From: CAZDYP01 sp964509505 | Lineage (GTDB): Bacteria > Chloroflexota > Anaerolineae > JACRMK01 | Reading direction: 5' to 3' | DNA: 24,897 nucleotides | NCBI GenBank assembly: GCA_964509505.1 | Contig: CAZDYP010000065.1 | Coordinates: 1 to 24,897, forward strand | Shown here: positions 14,694 to 23,800 of the stretch, piece by piece | How the letters are laid out: each line of letters opens with the position of its first letter | Position numbering within the stretch: position 1 is the first letter of the stretch | Position numbers and translations under genes: made by a program | Notes under the pieces: generated by a model | What the model was told of the DNA's origin: nothing | Seen by the model: only the letters and a program-made list of their open reading frames with translations | Database searches by the model: none

Positions 14694-14782
14694 GGACAAG
14701 GTTTTAACTTGTCCCCTCTGGGCAAGTTGCAAACTTGCCCTACACTTTTCATGAGTTGCAAACTTGCCCTACAGCTTTCATG
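14694..14782. repeat. Palindrome cluster and 29-bp tandem direct repeat
   Basis: GGACAAG (14694-14700) pairs with CTTGTCC (14708-14714). GGGCAAGTT (14720-14728) pairs with AACTTGCCC (14732-14740) around a 3-nt loop. A 29-bp unit starting AGTTGCAAACTTGCCC occurs twice in tandem (14725-14753 and 14754-14782) with two mismatches. No coding content was found in 14505-14901; it holds only the MITE-like element, this cluster, a terminator and a promoter. Confidence 0.8.
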
Positions 14783-14784
14783 AG

Positions 14785-14825
14785 ACCTCGCAGGTTTTCG
14801 CGTAGCGTACCCGCGAGGTTTTTTG
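14785..14825 (+). terminator. Rho-independent terminator-like hairpin
   Basis: ACCTCGC (14785-14791) pairs with GCGAGGT (14813-14819), with further GGT/ACC pairing inside, followed by TTTTTGTTTT. It lies 280 nt after the MenA-fusion stop and could end readthrough from the operon. The left arm and following GG resemble a sequence at 2455-2465, so it may itself be a dispersed repeat. Confidence 0.6.
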
Positions 14826-14827
14826 TT

Positions 14828-14856
14828 TTGACAGCACACGCGCTCACGACAATAAT
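14828..14856 (+). promoter_or_regulatory. Sigma70-type promoter of the first beta-helix gene
   Basis: Perfect TTGACA (14828-14833), exactly 17 nt, then AATAAT (14851-14856). The start would be near 14863, with a leader of about 39 nt to the ATG at 14902. It begins inside the T-tract of the preceding terminator. Confidence 0.75.
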
Positions 14857-14901
14857 CACCGTCAAATCTGCGCCGTCCGCGCGCATTGTGTAGAGGCTCT
14901 C

Positions 14902-17900
14902 ATGCAAACACAACTACAGTCAACAGACAGTAACCCGTTCTTTCACAGCAAACGCCGCATTGTGTTGGCGCGTATGTTGGGCAGCGTAGCGTTTGCGTTA
15001 CTGTGCGCGTGTATCGTCATGGTCACACTCGACCGTATGACGGCGCAAGCCGCTGCGCCCACACGCGCCAACAGCGCGACCATCACCGTCACCACGACGA
15101 TTCAAGCCGCAATTGACGCTGCCAGCGATGGCGACACCGTGTTCATCCCCGCAGGCACATACACCGAAAGCCTCACGGTGTTGAATAAAGCCATCAGCCT
15201 TACGGGGCAACTATCATCCACCACCATCATCAACGCTATCAGCGGGCAGCGGGTCATCACTTATGCAGGGTCCGGGACCTTCTCTCAAATATTGGTGAGC
15301 CGCACCGTCGTCATCTCTGGTTTGACATTGCTCAATGGCGATGCGACGGGCGGCGCTTTTCCGCCTAATAACAGTGGCGGCGGACTCATGTTCAACAACA
15401 TCGCCATTACCCAGAATGGCAGCATCCTTCTACAAAATTTGATCATCAGCAACAACCTCGGCGTGCAAGGCGGCGGACTCTATGCCAACAATGGCATCTC
15501 CATCACGCTTGACCACGCGCGTTTCAGCAACAATCGTGCCACCCAACAAGGCGGCGGCGCCGTCGGACTCGGCGCGGTTAACATCAACAACGGCGTGTTC
15601 TATAACAATCAGAGTCAAGGCGGCGCGGGCGGCGGCGGCTTGGTGGTTGGCAGCACCATCTACTTAGCGCCTCTCACATTGACGAACACGCAATTCATCA
15701 GCAACAGCGCTAGCACAACCTTAGCGACCAGTCCGCGCGGCGGCGGCGGATTGTTGGCGTATGGCACGGCGACGCTCAATGGTGGTTTGTTCCAAAGCAA
15801 CACCATGACCAATGGCAATGGCGGTGGTATGTTCGTAGCTAATCTCTTGTGGCTGTCAGGCACCCAATTCATCAGTAACAGCGTCAGTGGGGGGAGCTCT
15901 TTCGGCGGCGGCGTGTCGGCGAATAGCGACGCCGTGATCACCAATAGCGTGTTCCAGCTGAATACGAGTCAAAGCGGCAGCGCAGGCGGCTTGTTCGTCG
16001 GCGGCACATTGAGCATGACGAACACACAAATCTTGAGCAATACGGCGTATGGCAGCGGGGGCGGCGCATCGGTCAGCCTCACGACCACGGTGAGCAGCAG
16101 TCTGTTCCGCAACAATCAATGCACCAATGGACTTTGTGATGGGGGAGCGCTGTTTACGGATTTTCCGCTGTCCCTCATAGACACGCAATTCATCAGCAAT
16201 AGCGCGGGCAATAGCGGCGGCGCATTTCACGCCAACTACACCACCACCCTCACTACCGTCACGCTGACCAACAACACTAGCGGGAACAGCGGCGGCGGCG
16301 GTTCGGTCTTAGGCGCGGCGATCGTGAGCGGTGGTTTGTTTCAAAACAATCAATGCGCGCAAACCACATGCGCGGGCGGCGGTTTGAACTTGTCGGGGCC
16401 GCTCATTGTCGTGACTGGCACGCAATTCCTCAGCAACCGCGCAGGCAACAACGGCGGCGCGGTAAACACGGGCAGCGATGCGACTCTGAACTACGCGCTC
16501 TTCCAAAACAATCGCAGCCTCGGCGGCAACGGCGGCGGAATCAACACCCCGCAAAACCTCTGGCTGACGCAGACCCAATTCATCAGCAATGTAGCCGACA
16601 CGGGCGGCGGCGGCGCGTACGCTGATACGGTGATAGTCAAAGGCGGTTTGTTCCAAGGCAACACAACCACCTCCACCGTCGTTTTTGCTTATGGCGGCGG
16701 CGTGTTTGTGATAACGAATCTGGTATTGACCGACACCGTATTCGACGGCAATCGTTCCAGCTCGCGCGGCGGCGGCGCGTATGTCGGCGATACGGCGACG
16801 TTGAACGGTGGCATCTTCCAAAACAACGTGAGTGCGGAAACATTCTTCGGCGGCGGCGGCGGGCTGGGCATTGGCGGCGGCACCTTGCAGTTGAGCGGCA
16901 CCCAATTCCTCAGCAACACCGCGTATCTGGAAGGCGGCGGCATCTTTATCCTCGGCGCTGGACTCTCGAACTTGAACCATGGCTTATTCCAAAACAATCG
17001 GTGCACTAGCGATGGATGTAGTGGCGGCGCTATTAGCGTGGGCGGCACATCGCGTTTGACTAGCACACAGTTCATCAGCAACGCGGCGCGCGGCATTGGG
17101 GGCGGGTTCGTCGCCGTCGGCGCTACGACGTTGACCGATACCCTCTTTCAAAATAATCGTAGTGAGACCAACAGCGGGGGAGGGCTGTATGCCTATCTAA
17201 CAGCCTCTCTAACCAATACGCGCTTCTTGAGCAACACCGCAGATGCCAAAGGCGGCGGCGCGTACGTGGGAGGCGCGGCAACACTCAACACGAGTAGCTT
17301 TCAAAACAACCGCGCCCTCAGCGCGACTAGCGGCTTTGGCGGCGGTTTGTTTGCGAGCAGCGCGCTGGTCGCTAACGCCACGCAATTCATCAGCAACGCA
17401 GCCTATCAACGCGGCGGCGGCATCTATGCCAACAATGCGGCGACGCTGCATAGCAGTCTGCTGCAAGCGAACACGAGTATCAGCGAAGCGGGCGGCGGTT
17501 TATATATCAGCGACACCTTAACGGTCACCAGCACACAATTCCTCAGCAACGTGGCCCGCTTCAACGGCGGCGGCTTCTATGGCTCTAGCGAGTCTCGGTT
17601 GACAAGCGCGTGGTTCCAACATAACACGAGCCTCTTGGGGCAGGGCGGCGCTGTCTTTGCGGTCTTGACGACGACGCTCACCAACACCCACTTTCTCAGC
17701 AACACGGCTAATCTGGAGGGCGGCGGCGCGTATGTCATCAGCACGACCATCGCGCAAAGCAGCACCTTTCAATACAATACTAGCCAGACCAACGTCGGCG
17801 GCGGGTTGTTCGTGTATGATACGTTGTGCGTGACCAATACGCGCTTCCTCCACAACTATGGTTTTTATGGCGCGGGCTTGTATGCGGCGAATGGCGCGAT

Positions 17901-20667
17901 GCGCGTCGTCAATGCGCTGTTCGCGGCGAATGTCGGCAACACGATGTTGCATCTTAATATGCCAAGCCTCGCCACTGTGCTGCACACCACGATTGCGACG
18001 CCAACGCTATCGGGTGGTTCTGGCATCTATGCGGCAACGGGCGACGTATTCATTACCAACACCATCATCGCCAGTCACACATTGGGCATCGAAAGCATCT
18101 CAGCCAACATCCGTGAAGATTACAATTTGTTCTTCGGCAACCTTGCCAATACGAGCAGCGTCACGAGCGGCGGGCATAGCCTTGGGGATGTCGTGAACTT
18201 CGTCAATCCTGCTGCCGACGATTATCATCTAGGCGCGGGGTCGACAGCGATCAACGAAGCGGTGAGCAGCGCTGTCGTGAAAGATTTCGAGAACGAGACG
18301 CGCCCACAAGGCGACGCGCCTGACATTGGCTACGATGAATCGCCGTACAACACCGCAGACCTTCGCATCGTAAAAACGATTCCATCATCCAGCGTGGCGG
18401 CGGGCGAGCGCATCACCTACACGCTCACCTATACCAACGGCGGTCCCTTGATTGCGAAGAACGTCATCGTCACAGACCTCGTGCCAACACAGCTATCAGC
18501 GATCAGTTATCAGTCATCAGCATTAGTCACGCCGACCGTAGGCATCACGTTTGCTTGGCAGGTCGGCAAAGTTCATCTGGGTGAGATGGGCGTCATCACA
18601 CTCACAGGCATCGTGAGCGCGAACCTTGCCAACGACACACGCATCACGAACACCGCAACCATTACGACGAGCATCGTGGATACGAACACAACGAACAACA
18701 CAAGCACGGTCATCGTGACCGTCACCTTGCCGACGTTGAGCATCGCTGATGTCAGCGTGAGCGAAGGCGATACCCTCACAAAAACCGTCGTGTTCACCGT
18801 CACGCTCTCTGCGCCCGCACTCAACACCGTCACGGTGAATTATGGAAGCAGCAACGGCAGCGCGACGGCGCCGAGCGATTACCTCACAGCCACAGGCACG
18901 CTCACCTTTGGGTTGGGCGCGACGACACAGTTCATCAGCGTCACCATCGTCGGCGATACGACCTACGAATCGAATGAAACATTCACCATCACCTTATCGG
19001 GCGCGAGCGGCGCGACCATCGCCGACGCGCAAGGCATTGGCACGATGCTGAATGACGACGCGCAAGCCATCGCAGGGCTGAACATTTCACACACGACACC
19101 CACGTTGCTTGGACGAGTCATCACCTTCACCGCCAACATTACCGCAGGCACGAACGTGAGCTATCAATGGAACTTTGGTGATGGCGCGGGGACAGGGATC
19201 AGCTCTACCCCTACGACGACACATACCTACAACGCCACAGGCACGCACAACGTCGTGGTGACGGCGACGAACAGCGTGAACACGCTGACAGCAACGACGA
19301 CCATCATCATCACCAATGCAACACCCCTTGCCAACGCCGGCGCTGATCAAATCGTCTTCGTGAACAGCACGGTCACGCTCAATGGCAGCGGCAGTACTGA
19401 CCCCGATGGTCACACGCCATTGGTGTATCGCTGGACGCAGACAGACGGAACGAATGTGGTTTTGAACAATGCCAGCAACGTCACGGCAACCTTCAGCGCG
19501 CCCACGACGCCACAAGTGCTGTCGTTCACCTTGCGTGTCAGCGACACCTTTGGCGCGAGCAGCAGCGATACGGTCATGGTCACTGTCACCGACAGAAGCA
19601 TCATGGGCTTGAGCGCGCAAACGAGCGCACCTTCGCCCGTCGGCAGAGCTGTCGCGTTCACGGCCACCATCACCGACGGCACCAACGTCACATACGTCTG
19701 GGCATTTGGCGATGGCGCACCAACGGCGAGCGGCGCCAATGTCACGCACATTTACAGCAGCACGGGCGCGTTCATAGCGATTGTCACGGCAACGAACAGC
19801 GCCTCCGTAGTGACGACTACAGTCGTGGCGACCATTACGAATGCGCCGCCCATTGCCAACGCGGGCGCAGATCAAACCGTCTTCATCAGCGTTCTCGTCA
19901 CGTTGAATGGCAGCAGCAGCAGCGACCCCGATGGTCACACGCCTTTGACATATCGGTGGACGCAATCGGGCGGCGCCGCCGTCAGCTTGAGCAGCATCAA
20001 TAACGCAACAACGACGTTCACCGCGCCTGCCACGTCACAAGCGCTGTCGTTCACCTTGCGCGTCACCGATACCTTTGGCGCGAGCAGCAGCGATACGGTC
20101 GTCATCACCATCAGCAACGCTGCGCCCGCAGGCTTACGCGCGTATAACAGCAGCCCGACGACGCTCGGTGGAGTGACGGCATTTACGGCGACGATTACAG
20201 GCGGCGGCAGCATCAGTTATCAATGGAACTTTGGCGACGGCGCGCTAGTGAGTAGTAATCAATCGCCTGTGATCAGTCACACGTATCCTACGGTGGGCTT
20301 CTACACGACGATTGTCACCGCGACGAATGCGGCGGGCAGCATCGCGGCGACAACGCGCGTGACGATCACCGACGCCCCCATCAGCAATTTGACCGTCAGC
20401 GCAGGTCCCTCGCCGACGGCGACAGTCGGCGCGACAACGCTCTTCACGGCGACGGCGAACGGCTCGAACATCACCTACACCTGGAATTTTGGCGATGGCA
20501 GCGTTGTGGTCAACGGACCGTTCATCGCGCACACTTACGCGCTCACAGGCACGTTCACCGTGATCGTCACCGCCACGAACAGTATCGGCTTCACGCGCAC
20601 CCAAACGACGCTCAATGTGATCAGCCCGCCGACGCGCCGTGTGTATCTGCCGTTGGTGGTACGGTAA
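14902..20667 (+). CDS. Giant secreted beta-helix protein with DUF11, Calx-beta and PKD domains and a YLPLVVR tail
   Basis: Probable cell-surface or secreted adhesin-like protein of 1921 residues. A signal peptide with a long n-region precedes a hydrophobic core (about 26-43) and an AQA cleavage site near 50. Residues about 60-1145 form a right-handed beta-helix: an IQAAIDAASDGDTVFIPAG start, then many coils alternating TQFISN...GGG and FQNN...GGG, resembling chlamydial Pmp FxxN and GGA motifs. It closes with a choice-of-anchor-Q-like segment (NPAADDYHL ... DIGYDES). Then come DUF11 (1152-1275), Calx-beta (about 1277-1388) and alternating PKD (WNFGDG at about 1423, WAFGDG 1600, WNFGDG 1775 and 1861) and K319L-like domains (about 1470-1560, 1645-1740, each with DPDGHTPL). 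The C-terminus is VYLPLVVR. Promoter 14828-14856 and weak ribosome site AGAGG (14892-14896) support ATG 14902. A terminator follows. A heptamer array lies in the DUF11 domain. Confidence 0.9.
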   Translation: MQTQLQSTDSNPFFHSKRRIVLARMLGSVAFALLCACIVMVTLDRMTAQAAAPTRANSATITVTTTIQAAIDAASDGDTVFIPAGTYTESLTVLNKAISLTGQLSSTTIINAISGQRVITYAGSGTFSQILVSRTVVISGLTLLNGDATGGAFPPNNSGGGLMFNNIAITQNGSILLQNLIISNNLGVQGGGLYANNGISITLDHARFSNNRATQQGGGAVGLGAVNINNGVFYNNQSQGGAGGGGLVVGSTIYLAPLTLTNTQFISNSASTTLATSPRGGGGLLAYGTATLNGGLFQSNTMTNGNGGGMFVANLLWLSGTQFISNSVSGGSSFGGGVSANSDAVITNSVFQLNTSQSGSAGGLFVGGTLSMTNTQILSNTAYGSGGGASVSLTTTVSSSLFRNNQCTNGLCDGGALFTDFPLSLIDTQFISNSAGNSGGAFHANYTTTLTTVTLTNNTSGNSGGGGSVLGAAIVSGGLFQNNQCAQTTCAGGGLNLSGPLIVVTGTQFLSNRAGNNGGAVNTGSDATLNYALFQNNRSLGGNGGGINTPQNLWLTQTQFISNVADTGGGGAYADTVIVKGGLFQGNTTTSTVVFAYGGGVFVITNLVLTDTVFDGNRSSSRGGGAYVGDTATLNGGIFQNNVSAETFFGGGGGLGIGGGTLQLSGTQFLSNTAYLEGGGIFILGAGLSNLNHGLFQNNRCTSDGCSGGAISVGGTSRLTSTQFISNAARGIGGGFVAVGATTLTDTLFQNNRSETNSGGGLYAYLTASLTNTRFLSNTADAKGGGAYVGGAATLNTSSFQNNRALSATSGFGGGLFASSALVANATQFISNAAYQRGGGIYANNAATLHSSLLQANTSISEAGGGLYISDTLTVTSTQFLSNVARFNGGGFYGSSESRLTSAWFQHNTSLLGQGGAVFAVLTTTLTNTHFLSNTANLEGGGAYVISTTIAQSSTFQYNTSQTNVGGGLFVYDTLCVTNTRFLHNYGFYGAGLYAANGAMRVVNALFAANVGNTMLHLNMPSLATVLHTTIATPTLSGGSGIYAATGDVFITNTIIASHTLGIESISANIREDYNLFFGNLANTSSVTSGGHSLGDVVNFVNPAADDYHLGAGSTAINEAVSSAVVKDFENETRPQGDAPDIGYDESPYNTADLRIVKTIPSSSVAAGERITYTLTYTNGGPLIAKNVIVTDLVPTQLSAISYQSSALVTPTVGITFAWQVGKVHLGEMGVITLTGIVSANLANDTRITNTATITTSIVDTNTTNNTSTVIVTVTLPTLSIADVSVSEGDTLTKTVVFTVTLSAPALNTVTVNYGSSNGSATAPSDYLTATGTLTFGLGATTQFISVTIVGDTTYESNETFTITLSGASGATIADAQGIGTMLNDDAQAIAGLNISHTTPTLLGRVITFTANITAGTNVSYQWNFGDGAGTGISSTPTTTHTYNATGTHNVVVTATNSVNTLTATTTIIITNATPLANAGADQIVFVNSTVTLNGSGSTDPDGHTPLVYRWTQTDGTNVVLNNASNVTATFSAPTTPQVLSFTLRVSDTFGASSSDTVMVTVTDRSIMGLSAQTSAPSPVGRAVAFTATITDGTNVTYVWAFGDGAPTASGANVTHIYSSTGAFIAIVTATNSASVVTTTVVATITNAPPIANAGADQTVFISVLVTLNGSSSSDPDGHTPLTYRWTQSGGAAVSLSSINNATTTFTAPATSQALSFTLRVTDTFGASSSDTVVITISNAAPAGLRAYNSSPTTLGGVTAFTATITGGGSISYQWNFGDGALVSSNQSPVISHTYPTVGFYTTIVTATNAAGSIAATTRVTITDAPISNLTVSAGPSPTATVGATTLFTATANGSNITYTWNFGDGSVVVNGPFIAHTYALTGTFTVIVTATNSIGFTRTQTTLNVISPPTRRVYLPLVVR
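18491..18525 (+). repeat. In-frame heptamer array inside the DUF11 domain
   Basis: Five 7-nt units of form AGnnATC (last unit diverged) encode LSAISYQSSAL within the DUF11 domain of the first beta-helix protein. The coding-strand orientation is stop-free; the complement contains TGATAA. Confidence 0.75.
19339..20390 (+). repeat. Tandem K319L-like + PKD coding module in gene A (525-nt period)
   Basis: The NAGADQ-encoding start of the K319L-like domain recurs at 19339 and 19864, exactly 525 nt apart. DPDGHTPL, TFGASSSDTV and FGDG codons recur at matching places. The same module continues in the downstream paralogue. Confidence 0.8.
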
Positions 20668-20694
20668 ATTCGGATGCTGGATACCCACACACCG

Positions 20695-20730
20695 CCCTAA
20701 AGGTTTTCAAAAACCTTTAGGGTTTTGCTT
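20695..20730 (+). terminator. Rho-independent terminator of the first beta-helix gene
   Basis: CCCTAAAGGTTTT (20695-20707) pairs perfectly with AAAACCTTTAGGG (20710-20722) in a very tight hairpin, followed by TTTTGCTT. It lies 28 nt after the stop codon. Confidence 0.9.
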
Positions 20731-20740
20731 AACCAGTGCG

Positions 20741-20756
20741 TTATCATAGCTGATAA
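20741..20756. promoter_or_regulatory. Palindrome just upstream of a -35 box (possible operator)
   Basis: TTATCA (20741-20746) and TGATAA (20751-20756) form a 6-4-6 inverted repeat ending 5 nt before TTGACA at 20762. Position and symmetry suit a dimeric regulator site, but no second copy is seen before the paralogue at 14902. Confidence 0.35.
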
Positions 20757-20761
20757 ACGAT

Positions 20762-20790
20762 TTGACACTCACTAGACGGTTAGCGATAAT
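20762..20790 (+). promoter_or_regulatory. Sigma70-type promoter of the second beta-helix gene
   Basis: Perfect TTGACA (20762-20767), 17 nt, then GATAAT (20785-20790). The start would be near 20797, with a leader of about 72 nt to the ATG at 20869. Confidence 0.78.
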
Positions 20791-20868
20791 CGCCACAATT
20801 CCACCAGCGCTAGACCCCTTCACTGTTAGCCAGAGTTTTGCCCCGCAGTCGTTAATCAAGGAGACCTT

Positions 20869-23800
20869 ATGTTTCGTTCAGCGCATACATATCCTCTCGC
20901 CACGATACGGCTGGTCGTCACCGTGGCCAGCGCCACCTTGGTCGTGTTTGCCGCGCTCTGGGTTTTGGGCGCACCCGCAGCCGCACAAGCCGCAGCCTCT
21001 CTGCACTCTGAGGGCATTGCAGGCACACACCCTGAGCGCGGCGCAGGGCATCCACTGAACAGTGGCACGGTCAGCACGTGCAACGAAAACACGCTGACCA
21101 ATACAGTTAGCGGCGGCGGGTTAGTGACATTTGCGTGCAGCGGCGTCATCACCCTCACAGCGCAGATCGTTATCACCACCAATACGACCATTGATGGCAG
21201 TGGACAAACCATCGTCCTTAACGGCAACAACGCCAATCGCATCTTCAACGTGACGGCTGGCACACTGACGTTGCTGAACCTGACCTTAACGAATGGTTCG
21301 TCTGGCACCAACGATGGCGGCGCGATCTATGTGAGTTCAGGGGCGAATCTCACCATTTCCAACACACGCATCATGAACAGTTCAGCCGGCGCCAGCAACG
21401 AAGGAGGCGGCATCTTCTTTGACGGCAATACGCTATTCATTACCAATTCGCAGTTTATCAACAATCAAGCGGTCAGTGGCGGCGCGGTTCGCTTTGGGAG
21501 CGCTGGAACTGGACGCATCGTCAACACCTTGTTCGCGCGGAACGCAGCCAACCCTAATGGCGGTGCGATTTACGTGGGCAGTGGCGGGGATGTCACCATC
21601 CTACACGCCACCATTACCAGCCCTACCGTTGCAAGCGGCAGTGCGCTCTACATCTCATCGAATAGCGGCAATGTAGCCAACATCACAAACACCATTATTA
21701 CCAGCTACACGACAGGCATTGAACGAGCAGGCGGCGCAGTCAGCGAAGAATACAACCTATTCTTCGGTCATACGCAGCCCTTTAATAGCGGAATCACTCA
21801 CGGCGGCAATAGCATCACAGGCACGCCTGCCTTCGTTGATCCTAACAACGACAATTATCACCTGAGCGATGCTTCACTCGCTGTCAATCGCGGCGCTAAT
21901 TTCAGCGTTACCTTCGACATTGACGGCGACACGCGCCCACAACAGGGTGGCTTCGACATCGGCTACGATGAATCACCCTACTCGCTCATTGCCGATGTGA
22001 CCATCAGCAAAAACGTCACACCGAGCAGCGTCGCGCCCAACCAACGCCTCACCTACACTATCGTGTTCACGAACCTCGGGCCTCAGCCCGCAACAGGCGT
22101 GAGCGTCACCGATATTCTGCCCATCAGTTTGACCAACATCGTGTCAACTACCAGCGCAGGGATTACGCGCACCGTCAACGGGTGGTTGGTCGCCAATCTC
22201 GCCGTGAATGCGCGCGGATTCATCACCGTTGCCGGCATTATCAGCAATGGGCTTGCGCCGAGCAGCTTCACGAACCTTGCCACCATCACCAGCGCCGAGG
22301 ACATTACTACGACGAACAACAGCAGTTCGGTAGATGTGACCGTCTTCAATCGCGCTCCCACTGCCAATGCTGGCGCGAATCAGACCGCAACCGTCAACAG
22401 CGCTGTCACACTCACAGGCACAGCCAGCTCAGATCCCGATGGTCATGCGCTCACCGCATATCGCTGGGAACAGACGGGCGGCGCGAGCGTGACGTTGAAC
22501 ACGCCCGACAACGTGACGACGACGTTCACTGCACCCTCAAGCCCTGGGGCGCTGACGTTCACGTTGACCGTCACCGATGCGTTCGGTGCGCCGAGCGTTG
22601 CCGATGAAAAAATCATCACCGTCACCGACATCACATTGTCAGGTTTAAGCGCGACCAATTCTAGCACGACGACGCTCGGCAATCTCACGACGTTTACAGC
22701 CACCTTGAACGCAGGCTCCAATCCTGTTTACACGTGGCGTTTCGGCGACGGCGCGACAGGCGCGGGCAATCCGACCACCCACTTATACGGTGCGACAGGC
22801 ATCTTCACGGCCGTGGTCACCGCCACCAACAGCATCAACACGATTACGGCGACGACGCGCGTCACCATCACAAACCGCGCGCCCATTGCCAATGCGGGCG
22901 CAGACCAAACAACGACGGTGAGCTCGTTGGTCACGCTCGATGGGAGCGCGAGCTCCGACCCCGATGGACATACACCCTTAACCTACTTGTGGACGCAAAG
23001 CGGTGGAACCGCCGTCACGCTAAACACGCCCAGCAACGTCACCACAACATTCACTGCGCCCATCACGCCGACGACGCTCACGTTCACGTTGCGCGTCACG
23101 GACTCTTATGGGTTAGGAAACGTGACGGATACAGTGCGCATCACCGTAACCGATGTTGCCATCGCAAGCTTGAGCGCGACCAATTCTAGCACGACGACGC
23201 TCGGCCAGATTACCGCATTCACCGCAACTATCCTAGCAGGCACCAACGTCACCTATCGCTGGCGATTTGGCGATGGCACAGTCAGCGCTGCTTCGGCTAG
23301 CCCCTTCATTACTCGTGTCTATACGACGACAGGCATCTTCACCGCCATCGTCACAGCCACCAACAGCATCAACACCGTCACCTCGACCACCTCCGTCACC
23401 ATCACCAACCTCGCGCCCATCGCGGATGCAGGCACGGATCAGAGCGTCAACGTCGCCTCGCTGGTCACGCTCGATGGCAGCGGAAGCGCTGACCCCGATG
23501 GACATTTGCCTCTCACATATCGCTGGACGCAAAGCGGTGGGCCCACCATCACGCTCATCAATGCGAACAACGTCACCGCGACGTTTACCGCGCCCATCAC
23601 GCCAACTATATTGACCTTCACGCTCCGCGTCACCGACTCGCGCGGTTTAGCCAGCACGCCCGCTCAAGTCATCGTCACCTCCATCGAACTCCCCTTGTCT
23701 GGCTTGAGCGCCAGCAATTCCAGCACGACCACGCTCGGTCAACCAACAGCATTCACGGCGACTCTGAGCTCAGGCACACTGCCTTCATTTGAATGGAACT

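Noticed and set aside
14560..14782. CRISPR array
   Set aside because: The repeats are palindromes and a two-copy direct tandem repeat with no regular spacers; no cas genes are present.
15100..18100. Toxin or autotransporter barrel in gene A
   Set aside because: The beta-helix has Pmp-like motifs, but no C-terminal beta-barrel or toxin domain follows; the C-terminus is PKD domains and a short tail.
19087..19965. 292-codon minus-strand open frame within gene A
   Set aside because: It arises from the biased codons of the PKD repeats on the opposite strand; similar shadows recur at each module.
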